In this document: positions 44,570-55,680 of the stretch, in pieces
Position numbering within the stretch: the stretch's first letter is position 1
How the letters are laid out: each line of letters begins with the position of its first letter
Source of the DNA: Bradyrhizobium murdochi
GTDB lineage: Bacteria > Pseudomonadota > Alphaproteobacteria > Rhizobiales > Xanthobacteraceae
Reading direction: 5' to 3'
DNA length: 64,000 nucleotides
Assembly: GCF_000472965.1 (NCBI RefSeq)
Contig: NZ_AXAU01000008.1
Location: 186,001 to 250,000, forward strand
The notes under the pieces: generated by a model
What the model was told of the DNA's origin: nothing
What the model saw: the letters and a program-made list of their open reading frames with translations, nothing else
Databases searched by the model: none
Program-made: the position numbers and the translations under genes

Positions 44570-45171
44570 TGGACAAGAAAGTACCGCATCCGCTGTTCAA
44601 GCTTGCGACCGAACTCGGTCCCTTGCTCATCTTCTTCGTCGCCAATGCCAAGTCGAACCTGTTCGTCGCCACCGGCGCATTCATGGTGGCGGTGGTGGCT
44701 GCGATGGTCGCGTCTTACATGGTGACGCGGCATGTGCCCATGATGGCGATCGTCACTGCGGTCGTCGTCGTCGTGTTCGGCGCGCTGACGCTGATCCTGC
44801 ATGACGAGACCTTCATCAAGATGAAGCCGACGATCGTCTACACGCTGTTCGCCGCTATTCTCGGTGGCGGCTTGCTGTTCGGCCGCTCCTTCATCGCCAT
44901 CATGTTCGACCAGATGTTCAATCTCACCCCGCACGGCTGGCGCATCCTGACCGCGCGCTGGGCGTTATGGTTCTTCGCGATGGCGGTGCTGAACGAGATC
45001 ATCTGGCGCACGCAAAGCACCGACTTCTGGGTTACCTTCAAGGTCTTCGGCATGGTGCCGCTGACGATGCTGTTTGCCGTAACACAGATGCCGCTGATCA
45101 AGCGCTATCATCTGGAACCGGCTTCGCTGGAGGTCAGCGAAGCGGAAGCCGGGGATGTGAGCAAGGGGTAG
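44569..45171 (+). CDS. yciB: Inner-membrane septation protein A (YciB/IspZ)
   Basis: 200 residues with five to six hydrophobic helices and the YciB/IspA motifs [45 protein letters not shown] and [17 protein letters not shown]. Members affect envelope integrity and, in Shigella, septation and spread. It is translationally coupled to ftsY. Confidence 0.94.
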   Translation: MDKKVPHPLFKLATELGPLLIFFVANAKSNLFVATGAFMVAVVAAMVASYMVTRHVPMMAIVTAVVVVVFGALTLILHDETFIKMKPTIVYTLFAAILGGGLLFGRSFIAIMFDQMFNLTPHGWRILTARWALWFFAMAVLNEIIWRTQSTDFWVTFKVFGMVPLTMLFAVTQMPLIKRYHLEPASLEVSEAEAGDVSKG

Positions 45172-45194
45172 GGTGGGCCGCTTGTTCGGCTATG

Positions 45195-45346
45195 CTCCCT
45201 CGCCCCGCACTTGCGGGGAGAGGGTCGGGGTGAGGGGTCTCTCGTCGTAAGGACTATCGGTTGTGGCAAGCGCCTCCTCGGCCCCTCACCCGAAATTCCC
45301 GCTTCGCGCGAATTTCGACCTCTCCCCGTCAAGAACGGGGAGAGGT
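45195..45346. repeat. Palindromic element related to family B
   Basis: ctccctcgccccgcacttgc...ggggtgaggggtc and the inverted ggcccctcacccg...cctctccccgtc...gggagagg. A widespread type of intergenic palindrome; lies between convergent yciB and the helix-hairpin-helix gene. Confidence 0.8.
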
Positions 45347-45358
45347 TAGTAAGCGGCC

Positions 45359-45718
45359 TCAGCTCTTCTGCTTGGCGATGATCTTGTCCTTGATCTTGTC
45401 GTAGGTCGCCTGCGGGACGATGCTCTTCTGCACCAGCTCGTCCTTGCCCTTGTACGGGCGGCCCTTGATGATCTTCTCCGAATAGGCCTTCCCGACGCCC
45501 GGCAGCGCATCGAGCTGCTCGGCGGTCGCGGAATTGATGTCCAGCAGCTCGGCCTTCGGCGCCGGTGCCATCTTCGACTCCGAGGCCTTTGGCGCGGGAG
45601 CCATCTTGCTGTCGGACTTGGCCGGGGGCTGCGCGGTCTGGGCCATCGACGGCGTTGCCGTCAGCGTGCCCAGCGCGAGCGTAGTGGCGAGAAGAGAAGC
45701 GAGCGTGAAATGACGCAT
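45359..45718 (-). CDS. Secreted helix-hairpin-helix (ComEA-like) protein
   Basis: 119 residues with a signal peptide ([24 protein letters not shown]), a Lys/Ala/Pro linker with a duplicated SKMAPAPKA unit and one HhH module: [44 protein letters not shown]. The HhH is of the kind that binds double-stranded DNA in ComEA, the periplasmic competence receptor. No other competence gene is near, so DNA uptake is only a possibility. Confidence 0.9.
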   Translation of the reverse strand: MRHFTLASLLATTLALGTLTATPSMAQTAQPPAKSDSKMAPAPKASESKMAPAPKAELLDINSATAEQLDALPGVGKAYSEKIIKGRPYKGKDELVQKSIVPQATYDKIKDKIIAKQKS

Positions 45719-45830
45719 ATGGGTGTCCCTCCCAAGGACGGTTCAGGTAACGCACCAAAGCTAGCTGCGAATTCATGGCGGCGCCATGGCCGCGAAATGA
45801 ACGATAGATAAAAGCGGGAGATTATTTGAC

Positions 45831-45957
45831 CCTCATGGTGAGGAGCGCGTCTTCGCGCGTCTCGAACCATGAGGCCCGTGGCTATCCTTCGAGACGCCGC
45901 GGAGCCTGTCATCGGGCGCGCATTCGCGCGACCCGTTGGCGGCTCCTCAGGATGAGG
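45831..45957. repeat. Palindromic element, family C copy 3
   Basis: ccctcatggtgaggagcgcg...tctcgaaccatgagg and tatccttcgagacg...ctcctcaggatgagga, with an extra gcgcgcattcgcgcga hairpin in the middle. It lies just after ccmG. Confidence 0.85.
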
Positions 45958-45964
45958 ACCGTGT

Positions 45965-46558
45965 TCAACTTCCCGCCTTCAACGCCTTCTCGATTTCGAC
46001 TTTCAGCACGCTATCGAGATTGGCCGGCGTCACCGGCCCGACCAGCTTGTAGCGGATGGTGCCGTCGCGGCCGACCACGAAGGTTTCGGGCACGCCATAG
46101 ACGCCCCATTCGATCGAGCCGCGGCCGTTGCCGTCGACGCCGACTACGGTGAACGGATTGCCGTAGCGGCCGAGGAAGCGGCGGGCGTTGTCGGGAGAAT
46201 CCTTGTAGTTGATGCCGACGATCTGCAGCCGCGTGTCGCTTGCCAGCGCGGTCAACAGCGGCGCCTCATCGTGGCATGGCACGCACCAGGACGCCCAGAC
46301 ATTGACGACGGAGACCTTGCCCTTGAACACGGCCGGATCGAGGCCGGGGACGGGCGTCCCGTTGTGGACGAGGCCCTCCAGCGCGGGCAACGTGGTTTGC
46401 GGCGCCGGGCGGCCGATCAGGGCGGAAGGGATCCTGGAGGGGTCACCGCCGTAAAGCCGCAACAGAAACAGTCCGGCGACCGCCAGAAAGCCGATCAGCG
46501 GCAGCGCCACCACCCAGCGCCGGCTGCGCGGTTGATCGGATGTTGCAGGCGCGCGCAT
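45965..46558 (-). CDS. ccmG: Thiol:disulfide interchange protein CcmG/DsbE
   Basis: Membrane-anchored periplasmic thioredoxin that keeps apocytochrome c heme-binding Cys reduced. 197 residues; one N-terminal helix (about 15-33), then the thioredoxin domain with VNVWASWCVPCHDEAP (C92, C95), GINYKDSPDNARRFL and the cis-Pro loop YGVPETFVV. The start ATG at 46558 has ggagattt just upstream and overlaps the ccmD stop (TGATG). Last gene of ccmABCDG. Confidence 0.96.
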   Translation of the reverse strand: MRAPATSDQPRSRRWVVALPLIGFLAVAGLFLLRLYGGDPSRIPSALIGRPAPQTTLPALEGLVHNGTPVPGLDPAVFKGKVSVVNVWASWCVPCHDEAPLLTALASDTRLQIVGINYKDSPDNARRFLGRYGNPFTVVGVDGNGRGSIEWGVYGVPETFVVGRDGTIRYKLVGPVTPANLDSVLKVEIEKALKAGS

Positions 46559-46737
46559 CAAATCTCCGTCGCCTGGCGGCCGGAGCGCCGGGTTACGCCA
46601 GAGGCCTCGAGTTCACGCAGGCGCTCCTTCTGATGGCGATAGTCGAGCGCGATCCAGCCGATCAGGATCAGCACGGTCGCCGCGACCAGCGCGTAAGAGG
46701 TCACGATAAACGAGGCATAGGGTCCGAGCGAGGTCAC
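46558..46737 (-). CDS. ccmD: Heme exporter protein CcmD (short, GTG start)
   Basis: 59 residues from GTG at 46737: [18 protein letters not shown], a single transmembrane helix ([14 protein letters not shown]) and a basic tail [19 protein letters not shown]. This matches CcmD, the small subunit that helps release holo-CcmE from CcmABC. One base separates it from ccmC and its TGA overlaps the ccmG ATG. It is easily missed because of size and start codon. Confidence 0.9.
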   Translation of the reverse strand: MTSLGPYASFIVTSYALVAATVLILIGWIALDYRHQKERLRELEASGVTRRSGRQATEI

Positions 46738-46738
46738 G

Positions 46739-47470
46739 TCATGCCGCCTGCTGGCTGGCTTGCATCATCTGCAAGCTGCGTACGCGGCGGCGCAGGATCT
46801 CGTTGCGCATCGCCGCCAGGTGCAGCGTCATGAACAGCAGCGAGAAACCGACCGCCATCACGAGCAATGGAATCAGGAACGCCTTGTCGAGCGAAGGTCC
46901 GCCCATCCGCAGCACCGATGACGGTTGATGCAGGGTATTCCACCAGTCGACCGAGAACTTGATGATCGGCAGGTTGATCGCGCCGACCAGCGTCAGCACG
47001 GCGGCGGCCCGTGCCGCCCGCGACGGGTCCTCGACCGCACGCCATAGCGCCATCAGACCGAGATACATCAGGAACAGGACCAGCACCGATGTGAGTCGCG
47101 CGTCCCATTCCCAATAGGTGCCCCACATCGGCCGCCCCCACAGTGAACCCGTGACCAGCGCCAGAAACGTGAACGCCGCTCCGATCGGCGCGGCGGCCTT
47201 GGCCGCGACGTCGGCGAGCGGATGCCGCCATACCAGCGTGCCCAGCGCGGCGACGCTCATGACGCCCCAGACGAACATCGAAAGCCACGCGTTCGGCACG
47301 TGAATGAACATGATCTTCACGGTGGCGCCCTGCTGGTAATCGTCGGGGGCCATCGCCGCCTGATAGCAACCGACCAGCAAAAGGATCGCTGTCGCGCCCG
47401 CAAGCCACGGCAGCGCGCGCGCCGTCAGCGCGAGAAATTTCGAGGGATTGGCGAGGTCGATCAGCGTCAT
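46739..47470 (-). CDS. ccmC: Heme exporter membrane protein CcmC
   Basis: 243 residues with six hydrophobic helices and the tryptophan-rich WWD-type heme-handling loop ([20 protein letters not shown]) plus periplasmic His in HVPNAWLS and [10 protein letters not shown]. It loads heme on CcmE in cytochrome c maturation system I. Third gene of the operon, 90 bases after ccmB. Confidence 0.96.
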   Translation of the reverse strand: MTLIDLANPSKFLALTARALPWLAGATAILLLVGCYQAAMAPDDYQQGATVKIMFIHVPNAWLSMFVWGVMSVAALGTLVWRHPLADVAAKAAAPIGAAFTFLALVTGSLWGRPMWGTYWEWDARLTSVLVLFLMYLGLMALWRAVEDPSRAARAAAVLTLVGAINLPIIKFSVDWWNTLHQPSSVLRMGGPSLDKAFLIPLLVMAVGFSLLFMTLHLAAMRNEILRRRVRSLQMMQASQQAA

Positions 47471-47560
47471 GGCATCCTGATAGTCGTCAGCGGCGGAGCA
47501 GGCAATGCGGCATGGTTTGTTTCACATCCCCTCCGCCAGAGTTGATCGGTGTCAACGAGT

Positions 47561-48229
47561 TCAGTCCAGACCGTGCCGCAGGCTGGCCGCGGCGGCAAAC
47601 GGTCCGACCACGAAACTAACCAGCGAGAGCGCGCAAAGGATCGAAAACGGAGTTCCAAACGATAGCGGGCCGGTAATGGCGGCTTGCGAGGCAGCAACGC
47701 CGAAGATCAGCACCGGGATCGATAGCGGCAGCACCAGTACCGCGAGCAACAGGCCCCCGCGGTGCAATGTCACGGCGAGCGCCGCGCCGATCATGCCCGT
47801 GAACGTCAGCGCCGGCGTCCCCACCAGCATGGTCAGCGCCACCGCCGAGGTCGCCGCGGCGTCGAGGTTGAGCAACAGCCCGAGCACGGGCGTCGCCGCG
47901 ATCAGCGGCACGCCGGCCGCGAGCCAATGCGCCAGCGCTTTCGCGGCACACGCGAGTTCCAACGGTGTCCGGCCCATCACGATCACGTCGAGCGAGCCGT
48001 CCTCATGATCGGCCGTGAACAGCCGATCGAGCGTGAGCAGGCTGGCCAACAGCGCGCCGAGCCAGAGTATGGCGGGGCCGAGCCGGGCCAATAGTGGCAG
48101 ATCGGGCCCGATGGCAAACGGCATCAGCACCGTGACGGTGAGGAAGAACAGCACGCCGATCAGCGCCCCGCCGCCGACGCGCAGTGCGATCTTAATGTCC
48201 CGGCGAATCAGTGCGGCGAGGGCGGTCAT
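47561..48229 (-). CDS. ccmB: Heme exporter membrane protein CcmB
   Basis: 222 residues from the ATG at 48229; six helices and the family wording ALIRRDIKIALRVGGGALIGVLFFLTVTVLMPFAIGPDLPLLARLGPAILW and LERLF-like TLDRLFTADHEDGSLD. It is the permease of the CcmAB ABC module that uses ATP to release heme-loaded CcmE. The longer frame upstream to 48460 includes the repeat and is not used. Confidence 0.95.
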   Translation of the reverse strand: MTALAALIRRDIKIALRVGGGALIGVLFFLTVTVLMPFAIGPDLPLLARLGPAILWLGALLASLLTLDRLFTADHEDGSLDVIVMGRTPLELACAAKALAHWLAAGVPLIAATPVLGLLLNLDAAATSAVALTMLVGTPALTFTGMIGAALAVTLHRGGLLLAVLVLPLSIPVLIFGVAASQAAITGPLSFGTPFSILCALSLVSFVVGPFAAAASLRHGLD

Positions 48230-48285
48230 GCGAGGCGCCCCAAGCGAGTGCTTTGTGCACTCCACTGGAGGCGTGGGTGCAGCTC

Positions 48286-48325
48286 GCTCCCTCCCCCCTT
48301 GCGGGGGAGGGCGGGGGAGAGGGGT
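48286..48325. repeat. Short palindrome in the ccmA-ccmB gap
   Basis: gctccctcccccc-ttgc-gggggagggc followed by gggggagagggg, related to the 45195 element. It lies in a 163-base gap between ccmA and ccmB, genes that usually abut. Confidence 0.7.
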
Positions 48326-48392
48326 AGCCCCGGAAAAGGTGTTTGATGGATGCGCTTGTTGCGCGGGGCCCAACCGAGAGAGAAATGCACCA

Positions 48393-48995
48393 TCACTTCC
48401 CGCCCCCCATCCGCAGTTCCCGCGCCTCAATGCCGAGCGGAGTGTGTGTCGCCGCAACAATGATGCCGCCGCTGGCCAGGTGCTCGCGCATCACGCCCAC
48501 GAATAATTTCTGTCCGGCGGTGTCGAGCGCCGAGGTCGGCTCGTCCAACAGCCAGACCGGCCGTCGCACCACCAGCAGCCGCGCGATCGACAGCCGCCGC
48601 CGCTGGCCGGCCGAGAGGAATGCCGCCGGCAGATAAGTGGCGTGGCCGAGCCCCACAGCAGTGAGGCACTCGCTGACGTTGCCGGTCGCCCCACCCAGAA
48701 AATCGCGCCAGAACGACAGGTTTTCCGCAACGCTCAACGCAGGCTTCAGCGCATCGCGGTGGCCCAGATAGTGGGATTGCTCAGGCAAGGTCAGCTCCGC
48801 CTCGCCGCCTTCCAGGCCGATCGACCCGCCCGCCGGCACCAGGAGACCCGCAATCAGGCGCAGCAGCGAGGTCTTGCCCGAGCCGTTCGGGCCGACCACC
48901 GCCAGCGCTTCGCCGCAAGCGGCCTCGAAATCGAGGCCCGAGAACACCTCTCGGCCGCCTCTGACACAACTGATCTGGCTTCCCGAGAGCCGCAT
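48393..48995 (-). CDS. ccmA: Heme exporter ATP-binding protein CcmA
   Basis: 200-residue ABC ATPase: Walker [19 protein letters not shown], signature [15 protein letters not shown], Walker [14 protein letters not shown]. First gene of ccmABCDG; drives the CcmAB step of heme delivery. Divergent from acnA with 225 bases between starts. Confidence 0.95.
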   Translation of the reverse strand: MRLSGSQISCVRGGREVFSGLDFEAACGEALAVVGPNGSGKTSLLRLIAGLLVPAGGSIGLEGGEAELTLPEQSHYLGHRDALKPALSVAENLSFWRDFLGGATGNVSECLTAVGLGHATYLPAAFLSAGQRRRLSIARLLVVRRPVWLLDEPTSALDTAGQKLFVGVMREHLASGGIIVAATHTPLGIEARELRMGGGK

Positions 48996-49220
48996 TTTGC
49001 TTCGTCACAGCCCTCTGAAATTGATGGGTACCGCGTCAGAATTTGTGGGTACCGCATTGCTGCAGCACGTTTGTCGCTGTGGCGGCGCTTCTAGAAAGAT
49101 TCTATAAGCCCGGAACTTGATGCAGCACACAATCGGCGGCTGCAAGCCAAGAAGCCAGCCTTCCGCTGACGGTGTTAAAATACCCTTGCCGGGTATAACT
49201 AGAATTTGGGATTTCCTGAC

Positions 49221-51941
<2,721 letters not shown>

Positions 51942-51994
51942 CGCGGATTTGTGATCGGTGCCTCACTTCGAAGTGAGTAGCGAGCAAAGAGAAG

Positions 51995-52019
51995 GCGGCC
52001 TATGACAGGGCCGCTTTCG
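51995..52019 (+). terminator. Possible terminator after acnA
   Basis: Stem gcggcc/ggccgc around tatgacag, followed by tttcgt, about 55 bases after the acnA stop. The U tract is short. Confidence 0.5.
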
Positions 52020-52099
52020 TGCGTCTGGGGCACACCTTTGGGATATTAAATCATGCCCCGTACAATTACGGATGGAAAACGCTACGCCCGGTTCGCACG

Positions 52100-52861
52100 A
52101 TGACAGCGATGATGGCCTACAACTGCATATCGCGATGGTCTGGTGCGCTCGGCGTCTGCGCGATCATCGCCATCATCCGTCCGGCTCATGCCGATCCGCG
52201 CACCGTGGTCGAATTGTTCACCTCGCAAGGTTGTTCGTCGTGCCCGCCGGCCGACCAGATCGTCGGCGAGCTCGCCAAGGATCCGTCCATCATCGCGCTG
52301 AGCATGCCGATCGACTATTGGGACTATCTTGGCTGGAAGGACACGCTGGCGGACTCGCGTTTCAGCGCGCGTCAGAAGGCCTATTCGCATGTGCGTGGCG
52401 ATCGTAACCTCTACACGCCGCAGATGATCGTCAACGGCTCGGCGCAGGTGATCGGCAGCGATCGCGCCGCAATCGAAAGCGCCATCAAGAATACCAGCAA
52501 GACTGAAGGCGTGATGTCGGTGCCGGTTAAGATGACGTTGTCGGGCAAGCTGCTCAGTATCTCGGTAGAGGCGAGCAAGGTGCCGACGGCGGGCCGGGGC
52601 GAAGTCTGGATCTGCTCGGTCTCGAAGGCGGTGCCGATCTCGATCGGGCGCGGCGAGAATCGCGGCCAGCAGATCACCTACTACAACGTGGTGCGCAACC
52701 TCGTGAAGGTTGGCGATTGGAACGGCGGTTCGGGAAGCTGGACCATTCCGCTTGAAAATATTTCCCGCGACGGCGTGGACGCCGCGGTCGTCTATGTCCA
52801 GGACGGCAGTCGCGACAAGCCGGGCGCGATGCTCGGCGCCGCCATGACGGCGCTGCGCTGA
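52100..52861 (+). CDS. DUF1223 secreted thioredoxin-like protein
   Basis: 253 residues from the ATG at 52100. Signal peptide up to IRPAHA, then VVELFTSQGCSSCPPADQIVGELA with C45 and C48 in a CxxC arrangement, YWDYLGWKDTLADSRFSARQKAY and YTPQMIVNGSAQVIGSDRAAIESAI, the hallmarks of the DUF1223 family. The fold is thioredoxin-like; a periplasmic redox role is inferred. Stand-alone gene after acnA. Confidence 0.93.
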   Translation: MTAMMAYNCISRWSGALGVCAIIAIIRPAHADPRTVVELFTSQGCSSCPPADQIVGELAKDPSIIALSMPIDYWDYLGWKDTLADSRFSARQKAYSHVRGDRNLYTPQMIVNGSAQVIGSDRAAIESAIKNTSKTEGVMSVPVKMTLSGKLLSISVEASKVPTAGRGEVWICSVSKAVPISIGRGENRGQQITYYNVVRNLVKVGDWNGGSGSWTIPLENISRDGVDAAVVYVQDGSRDKPGAMLGAAMTALR

Positions 52862-53282
52862 TTGGCTTCGGGCTACCGGGCCTAACTTTGTCTCGGAATT
52901 AGCGTCGCGCAATCGGCAAAGTTTGAGCCGCGCGTGACATCCGCGAGAACAGTCCCCCAAACGAAAAAGGACCAACTTTCGTTGGCCCAGTATCGGGATT
53001 AACTCCCTCCTGCGAACAGGCCCGATCCCGACGGCCCCGGGGGGCTGGGGGCTGAGGAATCCGGAACCGAAAGGACCGGGCCAACGCAGGATTTTCTTTT
53101 CGCAATTTAGCGGGGCGGACGGTTGGCGGAAGTAGGGCAGCAATAAGATTCCGCTAACGATCCCGTGAATCGATATTTCCTGGGATATCGGGCCATCCGC
53201 CGCAGTTTCCTTCACATTTACACCCCCTTGCGGCGCCCCGCGGTTAGCGCAATCATGTAAATTGGATGACAGGAGGCGCTCC
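52862..53282. other. Intergenic region between DUF1223 and DUF2794 genes
   Basis: 421 bases with no accepted gene. A hairpin ccaac-tttc-gttgg lies near 52973-52986, and a very GC-rich run gacggccccggggggctggggg lies at about 53030. The antisense frame over 52082-53419 is a shadow of the DUF1223 gene. Nothing else recognised. Confidence 0.5.
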
Positions 53283-53654
53283 ATGACCCTGATATCGGAG
53301 GACACCGATCCGAGCGATAGCCGCGCAGTGGCGCGCGTCGCCACTGCGAGCACGCCGCCGAATCGCATCACGTTCAATCGTCTCGAACTCAACCGTATCC
53401 TCAATCTGTATGGGCGCATGGTCGCCGACGGCGAGTGGCGCGACTATGCCATCGACTTTCTGAAAGACCGCGCGGTGTTCTCCGTATTCCGCCGCGCTTC
53501 CGAAGTTCCGATCTACCGCATCGAGAAAGATCCGCGGCTCGCGCGCAAGCAGGGCATGTACAGCGTGATCTCGGCGACCGGACTGATCCTGCGCCGCGGC
53601 CACGAGCTCGAACGCGTGCTGCTGGTGATCGACCGCAAGCTGGCGGTGGTGTAG
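53283..53654 (+). CDS. DUF2794 protein
   Basis: 123 residues from the ATG at 53283 (aggaggcgctcc just upstream). The segment ITFNRLELNRILNLYGRMVADGEWRDYAIDFLKDRAVFSVFRRASEVPIYRIEKDP matches the DUF2794 family, confined to alphaproteobacteria. Soluble, no signal; function unknown. Confidence 0.9.
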   Translation: MTLISEDTDPSDSRAVARVATASTPPNRITFNRLELNRILNLYGRMVADGEWRDYAIDFLKDRAVFSVFRRASEVPIYRIEKDPRLARKQGMYSVISATGLILRRGHELERVLLVIDRKLAVV

Positions 53655-53662
53655 GCGGGCCG

Positions 53663-53758
53663 CTGTAGGGTGGGCAAAGGCGCGATCGCGCCGTGCCCAC
53701 CATCTCTCCCTGGACTCTACCCCAGTGGTGGGCACGCTTCGCTTCGCCCACCCTACAG
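53663..53758. repeat. Inverted repeat with ctgtagggtgggc ends (family E)
   Basis: Perfect outer arms ctgtagggtgggc (53663) and gcccaccctacag (to 53758); inner gtgcccacca/tggtgggcac pair and gcgcgatcgcgc. Directly after the DUF2794 stop. Confidence 0.9.
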
Positions 53759-53846
53759 AACTACTTTGCATGGGGTTGTTTTCGCGATTTTGAGTCTGGC
53801 CCTGCCGGTGTACCGCGAAAGAGGCACCACGCGTTATCCAGACTAG

Positions 53847-53945
53847 AGCCTTTCGGTTCTGATTGAATCAGAACCGGGCTCTAGGTTTTGTTTTGACGCG
53901 TTTTCTTGACGCGAACCGGTGTCCACTTCGCTGGAAAACGCTCTA
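53847..53945. repeat. Dispersed rhizobial repeat overlapping a gene end
   Basis: tcggttctgattgaatcagaaccg (24-base palindrome core) followed by ttttgacgcgttttcttgacgcgaaccgg and ccacttcgctggaaaacgct. I recall this text as a widespread dispersed repeat in Rhizobiales. It reaches the stop codon of the GNAT gene at 53943. Confidence 0.7.
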
Positions 53946-54473
53946 CGAAGCGGGGACCGTCGTGCCGCCTTCGCCGAGCGCGCGCTGCATCATGACCGTG
54001 TCCAGCCAGCGGCCGAACTTGAGGCCGACATTGCGATGCGTCCCGATCATCTGGAAGCCGCATTTGGTGTGAACGCCGATCGAGCCGGCATTGGCGGAGT
54101 CGCCGATGACCGCGATCATCTGCCGGTAGCCGCGCGCCTCGCATTCGGCGATCAGCCGCTGCATCAGTTGCAGGCCGATGCCGCGCCGGTGCGTGGCCGG
54201 TTTCAAATAGACCGAATTCTCCACCGTGAAGCGGTAGGCCGGCCGTGGCCGGTAGGGGCCGGCATAGGCGTATCCGATCACCTGGCCTTCGACGGCGGCG
54301 ACCAAATAGGGAAAGCCGCCATCCGACAGCGTCCTGAATCGCCGGGTCATTTCGGCGAGGTCGGGCGGGACGAGTTCGAACGTGGCGGTGCCGTAGCGCA
54401 CCGCGTGCTCGTAGATCTCGGTGATGGCGGGGAGGTCGGCCTCGGTGGCGGGCCGGATTTCGGCAGCGGACAT
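53943..54473 (-). CDS. GNAT N-acetyltransferase (phosphinothricin acetyltransferase-like)
   Basis: 176 residues; EIRPATEADLPAITEIYEHAVRYGTATFEL, the acetyl-CoA motif SVYLKPATHRRGIGLQLMQRLI and VIGDSANAGSIGVHTKCGFQMIGTHRNVGLKFGRWLDTVMMQ are those of the Pat/Bar and YncA-like group that acetylates phosphinothricin, methionine sulfone or sulfoximine. The gene's stop codon lies at the edge of a dispersed repeat, so the natural C-terminus may have been altered slightly. Confidence 0.92.
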   Translation of the reverse strand: MSAAEIRPATEADLPAITEIYEHAVRYGTATFELVPPDLAEMTRRFRTLSDGGFPYLVAAVEGQVIGYAYAGPYRPRPAYRFTVENSVYLKPATHRRGIGLQLMQRLIAECEARGYRQMIAVIGDSANAGSIGVHTKCGFQMIGTHRNVGLKFGRWLDTVMMQRALGEGGTTVPAS

Positions 54474-54576
54474 GGCAAGAGATTAGAATCTTTTTCGCAG
54501 AAAGGAAGTTCCCGTTTGCCGTCAATGCGGGCGATCTTTCCTTCTCCCACAAGAGGAGAGGGGAAGATCGAAGCGA

Positions 54577-54611
54577 CAAAACAAAAGCCCCGGCCGCGAG
54601 GCCGGGGCTTT
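54577..54611 (-). terminator. Strong rho-independent terminator of the BAX-inhibitor-like gene
   Basis: Twelve-base stem aaagccccggcc/ggccggggcttt with loop tcgc on the minus strand, then tgttttgtcg, about 25 bases after the stop. Confidence 0.92.
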
Positions 54612-54636
54612 AACTCTTGAACCTGATCGGCAGCGC

Positions 54637-55428
54637 TTAGTCGCGCTGGCCGAGGAGCTGCAGGAGCAGCGTGAACAGGTTGATGAAGTTCAGGTAGAGC
54701 GACAGTGCGCCGGTAATCGCCGCACGCTCTTCAACGTCAGCACCTCCCGAAGCGTAGCCGTAGATGTACTCGTTCTTCAGCCGCTGGGTATCCCAGGCGG
54801 TGAGGCCCGCGAACACCAGCACGCCGACCACCGAGACGATGAACTGCAGCATCGAGCTCGCCAGGAACAGGTTGACCAGGCTCGCGATGATGACGCCGAT
54901 CAGACCCATGAACAGGAACGACCCCATGCCGCTCATGTCACGCTTGGTGGTGTAGCCATAAAGGCTGAGCGCACCGAAGGTCGCCGCGGTGATGAAGAAC
55001 ACCCGAACGATCGAGGTGTGCGTATACACCAGGAAGATCGACGACAGCGAAATGCCCATCAGCGCCGAGAACACCCAGAACAGCATCTGGGCGGTCGCGG
55101 GCCGCAGCCGGTTGATGCCGGCCGAGATCGCGAACACCATCGCCAGCGGCGCGAGGATGAACAGCCACTTCAGCGGGCTGACATACATCGCGTAGCCGAA
55201 CTGCGTCAGGTAGGCGTTGCCGAACCTGGCAGCGGCCCCGGCCTGGTCGGTCGTCACCGCGGCCATGTAGACGCCGAGCGCCGCAAGGCCGGTGATCGCC
55301 AGGCCGATGCTCATGTAGTTGTAGATGCGCAGCATGTAGGCGCGCAGACCGGCATCGACGGCCGCGGCGTCAACGCGTCCGGCAGCCCGGCCGAAAGGAG
55401 ATACGTAGTTACGGTCTAGGTCCGACAT
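54637..55428 (-). CDS. BAX inhibitor-1/YccA-family membrane protein
   Basis: 263 residues with seven hydrophobic helices, opening with a polar N-terminus and GLRAYMLRIYNYMSIGLAITGLAALGVYM. Family motifs include FGALSLYGYTTKRDMSGMGSFLFMGLIGVIIASLVN and GLTAWDTQRLKNEYIYG near the end. Members are pH-sensitive Ca2+ leak channels or modulate FtsH; its role here is not shown. Monocistronic with its own terminator. Confidence 0.94.
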   Translation of the reverse strand: MSDLDRNYVSPFGRAAGRVDAAAVDAGLRAYMLRIYNYMSIGLAITGLAALGVYMAAVTTDQAGAAARFGNAYLTQFGYAMYVSPLKWLFILAPLAMVFAISAGINRLRPATAQMLFWVFSALMGISLSSIFLVYTHTSIVRVFFITAATFGALSLYGYTTKRDMSGMGSFLFMGLIGVIIASLVNLFLASSMLQFIVSVVGVLVFAGLTAWDTQRLKNEYIYGYASGGADVEERAAITGALSLYLNFINLFTLLLQLLGQRD

Positions 55429-55680
55429 GGTCGAATTCCCGTTGGTTGCCCGGCGGAGCGCAAGGGGTTTGCGGCGCCAGTTAGATTTCTATCTCAGATG
55501 TCCCGATCTGCCGACGTTAATACTACGAATATTACGTCATCAACCCGGCCAACTGATCTTGGCTGGTATGTGGGAAACTAACACATTCGATGCAAGCTTC
55601 CACGCGCGGCTGAATGTCGCTTCTGCCAGCCATTTCCGGGTAAAAGCAGTATTAACCCCGCCTTCTGCCGCTACAAATTG

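Noticed and set aside
52082..53419. 445-codon minus-strand frame
   Set aside because: Antisense to the DUF1223 gene and running through an intergenic region; no domain features.
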